From Lysobacter sp. ISL-50 (GTDB lineage Bacteria; Pseudomonadota; Gammaproteobacteria; Xanthomonadales; Xanthomonadaceae): 64,000 nt of DNA. Position 1 is the stretch's first letter. The number at the start of each line of letters is the position of its first letter. Location of the stretch: NCBI RefSeq assembly GCF_018612875.1, contig NZ_JAGGRI010000037.1:82203-146202 (forward strand), read 5' to 3'. The position numbers and the translations under genes were made by a program. The notes under the pieces are model-generated. The model did not search any database. It was not told the origin of the DNA and saw nothing but the letters and a program-made list of their open reading frames with translations. Below, one piece after another: positions 43,900 through 53,066 of this stretch.

Positions 43900-44898
43900 C
43901 TATACACCGATCCCCAATGCGCAACTAGACCGAATCATTGCCGCGTTAACAGCATCAGTCCACCCCTCGGGAAGCGTAACCTTGAGAACCAAATTATGGG
44001 AACCTGCTTTAGGCGCGCCATCGAATAGATCAGTTATAAATTTAGGTATTCTTTCGGCCTGTTCAATGACATCTCCCGCCACACCTATATAGAGATCACG
44101 GACTTCCGCAAGCTCCTAGTCAACATGCGTAAACCGTACCGACTCCTCCCAGGCAAGCGTATTACTGCACACCTCTCCATATAGCCGACACACAGAAACA
44201 ATATCAACATCATTTCCCGCGATACCGGGCGCACCCCACGCACGCGCGAACTCCGTATTCGTCAGCGCTGTGAAAGCCCGTACGATGCGAAGCATTTCAT
44301 CAGACTTACCATGCATCCATGTAAAAAACCCCCATTTATCCACACGATGATATGGCTTAACGTACAGACCTCGTTTAAGCGCGTTCCACCTTCGTACAAT
44401 CGGGGCAATTTCGTAACGCAGAACTTCGGCTGTCAGCAGATACTCCCAATCCACTCCTTTTTCAAGAATCAATCGTTCAGCGAGATAACTCAACTTACCG
44501 AACTCTTCGAGGTGTCGCTTCTCATACCGCTGCCGCGCTTCAGCAGATACTTTTCCAACTTTCCGTGCAACACAACTCTCATGTTCGCGCTGCCACTCGA
44601 ATAGCAGTCCCGCCGGATATCTATTAGGGTCGTCATCTACGATTTTGTGACAATTGGCGCAAAGCCAAATAGCATTATTGATGCCACTGCGATCAATAGA
44701 CGCCATATCTGGGTCGTAGCGTGCTGAGCCAGGATTCGCACCGTAGATGTGAGCGGCCTCACCAACATTCACCGTATCTGCCACTTCAACGCCCGGGCCA
44801 CTTGTGATTGCATTGCACTCGGGATTGGAACAAAGATTAGCAGCTCGTTTTGCCAGCGTAACAACGGTCGATTGCTTAAAACGATCTTGAGTAGCCAT
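43900..44898 (-). CDS. HNH endonuclease, interrupted by one in-frame amber codon
   Basis: Reads 260 codons from 44898 to a TAG at 44116-44118, then continues in the same frame for 71 codons to a second stop at 43900. Two CxxxxC/CxxC knuckles (Cys23/28, Cys80/83), HIYGAN (His50) and NNAIWLCANCHKIVDD (Asn74-75, His84) form a zinc-stabilised HNH site. The sequence after the amber (VRDLYIGVAGDVIEQAERIPKFITDLFDG) looks like a genuine continuation. So this is a 331-residue protein broken by one nonsense change, a read-through product, or a base error. AT-rich, consistent with a mobile or defence origin. Confidence 0.75.
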
Positions 44899-45032
44899 TA
44901 GTCAGTCGTCCCGAGTCCAAACGAAACCTTGCCCAGCAAGAGAGTACGCTGATTGTTAACAGTTAAGACGAATCCTAAATTATAAAAAAGCCGACAGACA
45001 CGTACCTTGTTTCATAGCTGATTCGTATCACC

Positions 45033-45590
45033 CTATCCTCGCCAATTAGCATGCCCACTCCAAAACTCCACGGCACGCAAGTAAACCTCCCGATCCAACC
45101 CCACCCCCGACCCGCCCTCCTCCACCCCTAGCGCATTACGCATCATCGTAATCGGCGCCATAGGCGTCTCGACCGGCTCGGCGGTGTACATGCACCCGAC
45201 CACGCCCCAGTCGGCGGTGGTGTCGGTGCCCTCTTTCGCCAGTTGCTCGCGGCTGTAGAGGATGACGATGAAGTAGTCGGCCACGGGCGGGTCGATGCCT
45301 TCGAACCAGCGCACCAGCACGGGCAGTTCGTCCTTGGTGCGCGCCTCGTAATCCGAGCGCAGCAGGTGGCGGTTGTCGTCGGTGATCGGCACCGTCAGGC
45401 AGCGGGTGCGGGTCCAGTTGCGGTGGACATGCAGTTTGCAGAACGGGGCGTAGCCGTCGAGGACGGTCAGCGGCGGGACGTCGTTGAGGTGACGCTCGAA
45501 TTGCTCGGGCGTGCAGTCCTGGATGGTGTTGCGGCGCGGTTCGCGCGGGAACAGGCGGGTGCGGGCGAAGTCGGTGAGGATGATGGTCAT
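45033..45590 (-). CDS. DUF3228 family protein (intact copy)
   Basis: 185 residues from the ATG at 45590. The N-terminus TIILTDFARTRLFPREPRRNTIQDCTPEQFERHLN and the C-terminal ADWGVVGCMYTAEPVETPM fit the uncharacterised cytoplasmic DUF3228 family. No catalytic pattern was recognised. The GC content is high, like the core genome. Its 3' half is duplicated at 43590-43885, on the far side of the HNH gene. Confidence 0.8.
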   Translation of the reverse strand: MTIILTDFARTRLFPREPRRNTIQDCTPEQFERHLNDVPPLTVLDGYAPFCKLHVHRNWTRTRCLTVPITDDNRHLLRSDYEARTKDELPVLVRWFEGIDPPVADYFIVILYSREQLAKEGTDTTADWGVVGCMYTAEPVETPMAPITMMRNALGVEEGGSGVGLDREVYLRAVEFWSGHANWRG

Positions 45591-45795
45591 GGACGCATTA
45601 TCGAATACCGAGGGGATGCGGGCACGGGTGGGTGGTGTCCGCCGTGGGTGGGGATCGGGTGGTGCGTGCTTTCGGCGGGACGGTGCCGTTACGGGCTGGT
45701 ACGAGGGCACGGCATGTCGGTGCCGCGTCTGTCGCGCCATCCCGTGTCGCGTCGAATGGCTCGCGTTAACTGGAACGCTGCGCAAGGCGGCGACC

Positions 45796-48252
45796 TCAAA
45801 CCGTCATCTTGGGCGCGCTTTGATTCGACTGTTCCTGCGCGCGCGCCTGCGCTTGCTGCTGTTCGCGCTGCGCTTGCTCGGCCTGCGCGATGCGCGTCGC
45901 CTCCACTTGCTGATAGCGCGCTTCCACCGGCACCGACAACGCGTCGGCGGTCTTCATGCTGGCTTGGTGCGCGGCGGGATCGGGCGATGGGTGGCCGACT
46001 CGGTACACGTGCACCCTCTCGCCCGCGGCCAGATCCGCGGTGGGCGGGTTGAACGCCAGGCGGATGTCGTCCTTGGCTTCGAACTTTTTCTCCGCGGCCA
46101 TCGCCAGCGCGCTGGCGGTCATGCGCTCGCTCTGCTGGTCCCAGGGTTTTCCGGCTTGGCGATCGAGTTGCTCGACGGCGCCGCGGACTTTCTCGTACAA
46201 GGCGCGATCGGGATGGCCGGGGTCTTCGGGCGTGGAGCGCTGGGTCGGCGTGGGCGCCGCCGATGCGGTGCGCGTGGGCTCGGGATCGGCGTGCACTTCC
46301 ACCGGTTCCAGCGTGGTGATCTTGGGACCGGATTGCTGGCGCTGATAGGTCGCGTCCAGTTCCTGTTTGATGTTGCCTTGCGCTTTGCTGTCCCAGACCA
46401 TGCCGCGACTGGTCCATTGGCCGTCGGCGCTGCGCTCGTAGGTGTCGCCGTCGGAGGCCAGCATGTGGCCGGGATGTTTGATCGCGTCTTTTACCGCTGC
46501 CGGCATTTCGCCGTGGCGGGACCAATCGTATTGGTCGTAAGCGGTTTTGTAGTTGGCCGCGAGCGCGAGCGGGGTTCGGGTCGCGTTGTCGGCGATGACG
46601 GCCTGCGATTGTTTTTCGAGTTCCGCCGCGCGTTGCGGGGTCGCGAGGTCGGTGCGGTAACTGGTGGCGCCGAGGTCGACTTGGCCGACGGCGACTTGCC
46701 GCGTCCATTGCTTGGTGGCCGCGTTGCGCTCCCAATTGCTCTCTTCGATGCCGCGCGCGTCTTGGACGCTGGCGGGGAGGCTGTAGGGATTCTGCGGCTT
46801 CGGCGGGGCCGACAAGGCCAATTCGACCGCGCGACCGGAGGCTTGGAAGTTGAGTCGGTCGGCGAGCGCGGGATCGGCCTTGAGCACTTGCGGCTTGTAG
46901 ACCGGCGCGCCGTCGCTGCGGCTCATCGCGTCCAGGTCGAGTTCTCGCCGCGTCCAGCCTTGCTGCGGTTGTGCGGGAAGGAACGTCCAGGTGTTGCCGT
47001 CTTTATCGTTCTGGTGGTTGATGCGGTATTGGTCGATCCACTCGGCCGCTTTGTCGCCCGCGACCGCGCCCGCGATGCCGCCGATAGCGCAGCCGACCAG
47101 CGCACCGGGCCCGGTTTCCGCTGTAACGCCCGCACCGATCGCCGCGCCCGCCGCCATGCCGCCGAATCCGCCGACGCTGCGCGATGCGGTTCCGACGATT
47201 TTGGATTCGACGCCGGTCAGGTTGCCTTGGTCGTATTGGCGGGAGGCTTCGTGGGTGGTGGTGGTCACGTCGTAGGCGACCGCCGCGACGGCCGCAGTGC
47301 GAAGAACCCCTGTGGCGGCGGCTTTCAACTCAGCGGGACGCACGCGAACAGCGTGGTCAATAGGAGCCGCCTCGTTGGCAAGGTGTTGGACGGACTCTAC
47401 GGCGCCGCTCTTACCGAGATGATCGACCAAGGCCGTCGCGATAGGGGGTGGGACTTTGGAGTTGCGCTTCAGATCTTCAGCAAGGTCGCGATGTACGACC
47501 AGCTGAGCCTTGAGTCCTTCATGGACGAACTGTGTGACTTTTGGATCTTTGAGCCGTGCATCGCGCGCTTGTTCCAACGCGGCGCCGGGTGCGAGCGGAC
47601 TGGCGCGGTTGTCGTATAGCAGGGCGCCTTCACGATTGAATATGCGGATCTGAACGCCTGTTTCAGCACTTACATGATTCAGGTTACCAGGAAGATCTTT
47701 ATAAACCTGTGTGCGGAGGTCTTCGGGAACGTAGCGTCCGAAGCCCCGCTCCTTAATGCCCTTCGTGAAACGTTGGTCTACACCCAGCTCGCTTTCCAGT
47801 CTATGAGCGGCCATCGCTCGAATCTCAACTTCATACCCTTGAGCTTGCAGCCCCTTGATCTGCTCAGCTACGGAATGGCCGTTGCCCAAGGTGGTGTCTA
47901 CGATGATATTTCTTCGTTCTTCGACCATGATGCCGCGCAACTCTTTGGCCCACTTGCTGGCATCCGGGTGAGTATCATCGGCCCAGGTGACGGGCCGCTC
48001 CTCCCGAAAACGTTCCACATCAGGATGCTGATCGCGAAGTTCGTCCGGATCGATGGCGACCACATCAAAACCGAGTTCGGTCTGAGCGGCCGTCTTTAGC
48101 CCGCCCTTGCCCGCACCCGGTTGGCCAGCAAGGAAAATGGCCTTGGGTCTAGCTTGGGCAGTTGTTTCGTAGAAACCACTGTCCGGCAGAATTTTTTCTC
48201 GAAGCACACGCTCATACGTTTCCTTATCTAATGTTGTATCGGAAGCACTCAT
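45796..48252 (-). CDS. Zeta-toxin with C-terminal XVIPCD: predicted antibacterial T4SS effector
   Basis: 818 residues. Residues ~30-260 are a zeta-toxin kinase (AIFLAGQPGAGKGG, VVAIDPDELR, NIIVDTTL, AMAAHRLESELGVDQR), a family that phosphorylates UDP-N-acetyl sugars and blocks wall synthesis. The Walker A Ser/Thr is Gly50. A middle part has Gly/Ala-rich hydrophobic stretches (~355-410), possibly membrane-active. Residues ~690-818 (PGHPDRALYEKVRGAVEQLD, MTASALAMAAEKKFEAKDDIRLAFN, RVGHPSPDPAAHQASMKTADAL, Gln-rich tail) are an XVIPCD, the signal recognised by VirD4 of the xanthomonad bacterial-killing T4SS. The ATG overlaps the antitoxin stop (ATGA). Confidence 0.9.
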   Translation of the reverse strand: MSASDTTLDKETYERVLREKILPDSGFYETTAQARPKAIFLAGQPGAGKGGLKTAAQTELGFDVVAIDPDELRDQHPDVERFREERPVTWADDTHPDASKWAKELRGIMVEERRNIIVDTTLGNGHSVAEQIKGLQAQGYEVEIRAMAAHRLESELGVDQRFTKGIKERGFGRYVPEDLRTQVYKDLPGNLNHVSAETGVQIRIFNREGALLYDNRASPLAPGAALEQARDARLKDPKVTQFVHEGLKAQLVVHRDLAEDLKRNSKVPPPIATALVDHLGKSGAVESVQHLANEAAPIDHAVRVRPAELKAAATGVLRTAAVAAVAYDVTTTTHEASRQYDQGNLTGVESKIVGTASRSVGGFGGMAAGAAIGAGVTAETGPGALVGCAIGGIAGAVAGDKAAEWIDQYRINHQNDKDGNTWTFLPAQPQQGWTRRELDLDAMSRSDGAPVYKPQVLKADPALADRLNFQASGRAVELALSAPPKPQNPYSLPASVQDARGIEESNWERNAATKQWTRQVAVGQVDLGATSYRTDLATPQRAAELEKQSQAVIADNATRTPLALAANYKTAYDQYDWSRHGEMPAAVKDAIKHPGHMLASDGDTYERSADGQWTSRGMVWDSKAQGNIKQELDATYQRQQSGPKITTLEPVEVHADPEPTRTASAAPTPTQRSTPEDPGHPDRALYEKVRGAVEQLDRQAGKPWDQQSERMTASALAMAAEKKFEAKDDIRLAFNPPTADLAAGERVHVYRVGHPSPDPAAHQASMKTADALSVPVEARYQQVEATRIAQAEQAQREQQQAQARAQEQSNQSAPKMTV

Positions 48253-48605
48253 TCGAAGGCTTCCTTATTCGTCTGGAAGTATTCCCACAGCTCTTGGAGC
48301 GATCTTCCTCCTAGGCCGATATTTCCGGAGCGAGCACGAGACATTACCTTCGCTTTCGCGGCCGCCTTCTCAATGGCCATCGCGTCACCACTAGCCTCTG
48401 CGGCCTTGAGTTCCTTGTTGGCATCGCCGAGGAAGCCGCTCATTGCATCCTCAAGCGCCCACACTGCCTCGTCGTATGGCTGCAATCTCAACTTTGGCTC
48501 AAGAAATTCAGCAAGAAGCTCTTGCAGGCGTTCGATATGTTCCGGGTAGTCCTTGAGGATTTCGCGCAACACGGAGGGAACCGGAGGGGGGGCCAACTTA
48601 GACAT
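48249..48605 (-). CDS. Antitoxin/immunity protein for the zeta-XVIPCD effector
   Basis: 118 residues from the ATG at 48605 (AAGGA upstream). Helical: VLREILKDYPEHIERLQELLAEFLEP, RLQPYDEAVWALEDAMSGFLGD, and a C-terminal WEYFQTNKEAFE. The same segments recur in 49538-49930, and each protein sits directly upstream of a zeta toxin with an ATGA junction. Such placement is that of cognate antitoxins; in T4SS effectors it protects the producer. Neutralisation is inferred. Confidence 0.82.
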   Translation of the reverse strand: MSKLAPPPVPSVLREILKDYPEHIERLQELLAEFLEPKLRLQPYDEAVWALEDAMSGFLGDANKELKAAEASGDAMAIEKAAAKAKVMSRARSGNIGLGGRSLQELWEYFQTNKEAFE

Positions 48606-48728
48606 AAAAAATCCTTGTTTCATTTAGGGCAGTGCAGGAAACGCCCAGCCAAAGACTGATCTGCAAAGGAACAGTTGTAGCAATTTGAACAGAACCACGG
48701 GAGTGGTCAGTTCAGCAAAGCCTCCTCT
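48606..48728. other. Spacer between the two toxin modules
   Basis: 123 bp with GC below the regional mean. Likely carries the promoter of the effector module; no confident elements. Confidence 0.4.
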
Positions 48729-49541
48729 TCAGATCATCGGCGCTCCGGTCATGCGAGCAAGTATCTCGGGAAGATCTCGGTGCAGGGCCAATTGCTTTTG
48801 CAACCCCATATGCACTGCCTTGGTCACCTTCGGATCGGTAAGCCGGGCCTCCCGGGCTCGTTCAAGCGCCGCTCCGGGCGGCGCTGGGTTGATGCGGCCG
48901 TCGTAGATCTCCAGACCATCGCAATTGAAGATGCGGATCGGGATTTCTGCTTGACTGCGTACATGGTCCAAGCTGCTTGGCATGTTCTCGTAGCTTTGCT
49001 TACGAAAGGTTGCTTGGTGATAAAGACCGTGGCCATCCCTGAGGAAGCCGCTCAGGAAGCGCGCATCGACGGCGAGCTCGCTCTCCAATCTATGCACGGC
49101 CACGGCCCGGACTTGAACTTCATAGCCCTCGGCCTGCAGTAGCCGTATCTGTTCAAGCAGGCTTTCCGCGTCGTTCAACGCGGTATCAATGATGATGTTC
49201 TTACGGCCTCGAAGCGCTACCTCTTGCAAGGCCGCGGTCCATAGACCGACATCGTGGTCGGTATCGAGAGGCCAAGTGTATGGGCTCGCGTTGCGCAGTT
49301 CACGCACATCCGGCCAATAGCTGCGGAGCCTGTCCGGGTCGATCATGATCAGATCAATGCCCAGGTCTGCTCTCGCCATGCCTGTCAGGGCGCTTTTCCC
49401 TGCGCCCGGCTGGCCCACCAAGAAGATCGCCTTGGGTTGGGAGTGGGATGCGGCCTGCTCCATGCCGCTGTCGGGAACGATCCGATCCCAGAAAATCATC
49501 TCGCCGATCCTTATGTCCAACGCGCGCTCTCGGGAAGTCAT
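48729..49541 (-). CDS. Stand-alone zeta toxin kinase
   Basis: 270 residues, aligned with the first ~260 residues of the longer toxin throughout (AIFLVGQPGAGKSALT, LIMIDPDRLRSYWPD, NIIIDTALND, VRAVAVHRLESELAVDARF, HMGLQKQLALHRDLPEILARM). The Walker A is canonical (GQPGAGKS, 43-50), unlike the longer copy. It has no XVIPCD, so it is either an intracellular toxin or the truncated relic of an effector. Its ATG overlaps the antitoxin stop. Confidence 0.88.
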   Translation of the reverse strand: MTSRERALDIRIGEMIFWDRIVPDSGMEQAASHSQPKAIFLVGQPGAGKSALTGMARADLGIDLIMIDPDRLRSYWPDVRELRNASPYTWPLDTDHDVGLWTAALQEVALRGRKNIIIDTALNDAESLLEQIRLLQAEGYEVQVRAVAVHRLESELAVDARFLSGFLRDGHGLYHQATFRKQSYENMPSSLDHVRSQAEIPIRIFNCDGLEIYDGRINPAPPGAALERAREARLTDPKVTKAVHMGLQKQLALHRDLPEILARMTGAPMI

Positions 49542-49930
49542 TCGAATGCCTTCTTGTGCAGCTTGAAGTAGCGCCCAAGCCCATCAGGATCGCTGTCGAA
49601 ACTCAGGAGCGCGCGGCCCATCGTCGATCTTGTGCGTTCGGCCTCGTCGAACAACAAGAGGTTTCCGTCGGCCCGCGCGGCTTCAAGCTGTCGAACGGCC
49701 TCTTGAAGGAAGCGGTCGAGCCGGTTCTGAAGCGCCCAGATGGCCTCGTCCAACGGCTGCACTCGGGGCGTCGGCTCTGCGAATTCATTCAGGACTGTTT
49801 GTAAGTTTTCGACATACGCCGGGTAGTCCTTGAGCAATTCGCGCAGTTGAGCGGGAACTTCTGGAGGAATCAGTGCTGAAGAACGACCGGGACTCAGGAT
49901 GTTCTTCAACATCCGACCGAAGATGCTCAT
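49538..49930 (-). CDS. Antitoxin paired with the stand-alone zeta toxin
   Basis: 130 residues from the ATG at 49930. Shares LRELLKDYPAYVENLQTVLNEFAEPTPRVQPLDEAIWAL and the terminal KLHKKAFE with the other antitoxin. A short basic N-terminal extension (SIFGRMLKNILSPGRSS) is extra. ATGA overlap with the toxin couples translation. An in-frame start at 50203 is rejected because the added 90 residues are unlike the family. Confidence 0.8.
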   Translation of the reverse strand: MSIFGRMLKNILSPGRSSALIPPEVPAQLRELLKDYPAYVENLQTVLNEFAEPTPRVQPLDEAIWALQNRLDRFLQEAVRQLEAARADGNLLLFDEAERTRSTMGRALLSFDSDPDGLGRYFKLHKKAFE

Positions 49931-50350
49931 TCGAAATCCTTTTGCTGGCGAGACGTCTGTGCCCGCATGGCCTGAGCCCCTGACACGGAGGCAACATCGT
50001 GCATTGCGGCCGGCGTTGCAAGCCCGTTTCATTGAATTTTTCGAATGAGATGCTAACTGGCCGCAGTGATCGTGATTTAGCGCAACCGCCGGTTGCGTAA
50101 AATTTGACTCGTCCGGTCGCCAGGAAGAACGGGGCATCATGAAAGTGTGCCTATAGCCATTCAACCGGCGGAATTTCGGTGTCCAGCGCAATCTCTGGCA
50201 CACATTTCATAACTGGCAGTTTCGCTATCGCCGATGTCGCGGCGCGCTATCACCCTGGCATGCGCAAGAACACACGCGACCGAAAGCATCGCCCAATAAC
50301 AAACAGGCCCGCATCTGCGGGCCTGTTTTTGCTTGCACCGCTAACTCCGA
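49931..50350. other. Intergenic region with one terminator
   Basis: 420 bp. Contains the terminator at 50302-50330. Bases 50030-50120 probably include the promoter of the zeta module; no gene recognised. Confidence 0.5.
50302..50330 (-). terminator. Terminator of the PPC/P-domain gene
   Basis: A perfect 12-bp stem (50302-50313 with 50316-50327) lies 21 bp past the stop of the minus-strand gene; T tracts flank it on both strands. Confidence 0.85.
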
Positions 50351-52129
50351 CTATCGAACACGTGGAGCGATACCGAAGAAATCCAAGCTCCAATCGAGCA
50401 AGACCCCCGAGCCGCCCAAGGTATCGTCGGTTACCCGCAGCTTCCACACGCCGTTGGCCACTTTGTCGGTGAAGTCGAAGGTGTGCACGGCGCTGGGATT
50501 GATCGGGCCGTTGACGTGGTCGCGCAGCAGGTAGACCTGACCGTCGGGGGCGATCAGTTCGACTTTGAGATCGGTGCGGTACGGGTGGTTGAGGCGATAG
50601 GTGACGGACACGAAGCCGGCGTTGCCGCTCAAGTCGCTGGCGGTAATGGGGCTTTCGACGACGGTGTTGTCGTTGATGAGGTAATCGGTCGGATTGGAAC
50701 GCCATTCGGATGACCGGCCGTCGTAGCCGTAGTTGGCCATGATGCTGGCGCCGGTCATGTCGGTGTCGGCCTTGATGCGCAGGAAATACGTCATCGGGAA
50801 GTAGGCGCGTGGGTTCCGCTCGATTTCGCAGTAAGTGCCCCAACGTCCGGTCGAGCGGCAATGGAAGTCGGTCTCGGTCGGCGGCGCGCCTTCGCGCACG
50901 TAGAACGTTCCGGTGCCCGTGCCGAAGCCGATCTGCGAGGTGAAGGAGTAGAAGCGGCCATCGCTCTCGGGCTTCATGATGTTGAAGAGCATGGATTCGC
51001 CGGCCCGCAACGAGATGCCGACTCGCGTGACGTTGTTGAGCAGACGCTTGGGATCCAGGTACGGCAGCACGGTCAGTTGCACCGGCAGGCGATGGCTTAT
51101 CGATCCGCCTGTGCCGACGATCGTCGCTTCGTAGTTGCCCACCGGCGTTTCGGCTGATGCGGTGAAGGCGACGCTGGCGGGGCCGTAGGGATTCACGATC
51201 GCCGGGCTGAAGCTCGCGTTGACGCCGGGCGGCAGGCCTTCGATCGTGAGCGCGATGGGCTGGTCCCAGGCGTGCAGCGGGCGGGCGTTGATCTCCAGCC
51301 ATCCGCTGATGCCGGCATGTTGCGTCACCGCCACCAGCGCGCGGCTGCGGCCGACGGTCCACAGCGTGAAGTCGGGCTTCGGGTTGACGTAGAGCGTCAG
51401 CGACGCGCTGCGCACGATGTCGCCGGCGGTGCCGGTGATGGTGATCGGGTATTGGCCCTGCACCGCTTGCGTGGATGCGTTGAAGGTCAAGGTGGAATTC
51501 ACCGCGGCCTTGGCGCCCGGGTTCACCGGGTTGAGGCTGAAGTTCGCGCTGACGCCGGCGGGCACTCCGCTCACGGTCAGGGTCACCGGATCGTTGAAGG
51601 CGTAGCCGGCGACGGTGACGGGCAGTTGGCTGCTTTCGCCGATCAAGGTGATGTGCTGGGTTCCGGCCACCGTCACTTTGAAACCCGAGTCGGCGGTGAC
51701 GGTGAGGTTCACCATGGCGTTGTGCGCGAGTTCGCCGTAGCTGCCGGTGACGGTGATCGGATAGCTGCCGACCGCCACATTGGCGGCGACGGCCAGGGTG
51801 AGCCTGGAACGCACGCTGCCGTTGGCCTGCGGAGTGATCGAGGACTGCGAGAAGCTCGCGGTGACGCCTTGCGGCAGATTCGCGACACTGAGCGCGGTGG
51901 GTTTGTTGTACTGCTCGATGCTGGTCAACACGACATAGGTGCTGACCGCGCTTTCGCGGCTGGTGGCGATGGCCGCCGGTTCCATGCTGAGGCTGAAGTC
52001 GCCGATGGCCCGGGCCGCGGACGGAACGGCGGCCTGCGCATGCGCGCCGACCATCGCCGCGAGCGCCACCAGTACGAGCGCGCAGGCGCGATAAGCCAAT
52101 GCGCGCAAACGCCGCTTGGGGATAGTCAT
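50351..52129 (-). CDS. Secreted Ig-like/PPC/P-domain protein
   Basis: 592 residues; signal peptide to AHAQAAV. Residues ~45-355 contain three to four Ig-like repeats with the recurring pattern LTVSGVPAGVSANFSLNPVNP ... QGQYPITITGTAG. A PPC-like domain (~365-470; SLRAGESMLFNIMKP, YFLRIKADTDMTGASIMANYG) and a C-terminal P/Homo-B domain (~475-592; NHPYRTDLKVELIAPDGQVYLL, VANGVWKLRVTDD) follow. These modules normally trail secreted serine or metalloproteases, yet no peptidase domain is present. AGGAGAGGG precedes the ATG. Probably a surface or secreted binding protein. Confidence 0.85.
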   Translation of the reverse strand: MTIPKRRLRALAYRACALVLVALAAMVGAHAQAAVPSAARAIGDFSLSMEPAAIATSRESAVSTYVVLTSIEQYNKPTALSVANLPQGVTASFSQSSITPQANGSVRSRLTLAVAANVAVGSYPITVTGSYGELAHNAMVNLTVTADSGFKVTVAGTQHITLIGESSQLPVTVAGYAFNDPVTLTVSGVPAGVSANFSLNPVNPGAKAAVNSTLTFNASTQAVQGQYPITITGTAGDIVRSASLTLYVNPKPDFTLWTVGRSRALVAVTQHAGISGWLEINARPLHAWDQPIALTIEGLPPGVNASFSPAIVNPYGPASVAFTASAETPVGNYEATIVGTGGSISHRLPVQLTVLPYLDPKRLLNNVTRVGISLRAGESMLFNIMKPESDGRFYSFTSQIGFGTGTGTFYVREGAPPTETDFHCRSTGRWGTYCEIERNPRAYFPMTYFLRIKADTDMTGASIMANYGYDGRSSEWRSNPTDYLINDNTVVESPITASDLSGNAGFVSVTYRLNHPYRTDLKVELIAPDGQVYLLRDHVNGPINPSAVHTFDFTDKVANGVWKLRVTDDTLGGSGVLLDWSLDFFGIAPRVR

Positions 52130-52670
52130 ATGCCCTCTCCTGAGGAAGACTCGAAGGGTCGCCGTCCCCTGCCGGCGCTGTAACGCGCGGCGATCTTCTC
52201 AGAATGCGAACCGGCCTGATGAGAAAAGCCGCATGGTTTGAAGTTCATAAACGGGCTTGCGGCACGCCCTGATTGCGCCGGTGTTCGCAGCCGCCGGCCT
52301 TGATGAACGTCTGCGCGTTTTGCGATCACGCAAGCGCTTGCCGACGTGATCCACGTCGCATATCGAATCGATGGTCGCATCACCATGCGATGGACGCTGA
52401 ATTGCGTTCGCTCAAGCTTGCCCGCGCAGGCCCCTCACCCACAAACGCTTCAGGCCCGTCATGGACGTCACCTGCACGCGCACTGCCGCGAACCTACGTC
52501 CGCTCGGGAAGACCGTTCTTCACCGGAGGCGACGCTGAAACAAGTTGGCAGTCACTACCGCACATGAAAATAAGGCCCGCGAAGCAGGGCCGGTGTGTAT
52601 ACGCCCTTCGCCGAACATCGAGACGGTTTTGTTTGTGGTGATTCCTCAATCCGACTCAAGGAGCTCGACC
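52130..52670. other. Intergenic region, nothing recognised
   Basis: 541 bp between divergent genes. No gene or RNA identified. Confidence 0.5.
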
Positions 52671-53018
52671 ATGAAACGCCGCATCAACATCTTGCGCAAT
52701 TCCCTGAAGGTTTCGCTGCTGACTTCGATGTTCGCCTGCATGCCGGCCGCCTTGGCCGCGCCGCTGGATTGCTTGACCTATAGTTCGGCCATCGTCGCCG
52801 TTCCGTACAACACCTGGACCGCGGTGGACGCGTACTGCCCCGCCGACCGCACTTCGACCGGCGGCGGTTATTTCTTCAACGAGGGCAGCGGCGGCGTGGC
52901 CAACATCTGGGCGATGCCGGGCCCGCTCAACAACGGTTGGCGCACATGGGTCGTCCATCACAACGTCGGCGGCGTGCGCCATGTGACGACTTACGCGCGC
53001 TGCTGCAAGACGTTTTGA
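52671..53018 (+). CDS. Small secreted Cys/Tyr/Trp-rich protein
   Basis: 115 residues; AAGGAG at the right distance and a signal peptide ending AALAAP. The mature part has four cysteines (DCLTY, AYCPAD, ARCCKTF) and the stretch GGGYFFNEGSGGVANIWAMPGPLNNGWRTWVVHHN, pointing to a disulfide-bonded beta fold. No family recognised. A terminator follows at 22 bp. Confidence 0.75.
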   Translation: MKRRINILRNSLKVSLLTSMFACMPAALAAPLDCLTYSSAIVAVPYNTWTAVDAYCPADRTSTGGGYFFNEGSGGVANIWAMPGPLNNGWRTWVVHHNVGGVRHVTTYARCCKTF

Positions 53019-53039
53019 GAAGGCGGGACCACGCTGAAG

Positions 53040-53066
53040 GAAAGGCGGCCGATGGCCGCCTTTCTT
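53040..53066 (+). terminator. Terminator of the small secreted gene
   Basis: Perfect 11-bp stem (53040-53050 with 53054-53064) with GAT loop, followed by TT. Core sequence is nearly the same as that at 9177-9201. Confidence 0.75.

Noticed and set aside
44116..44118. Stop-codon recoding (pyrrolysine-type) at the amber
   Set aside because: No downstream insertion element or dedicated machinery is seen; a simple nonsense change is more likely.
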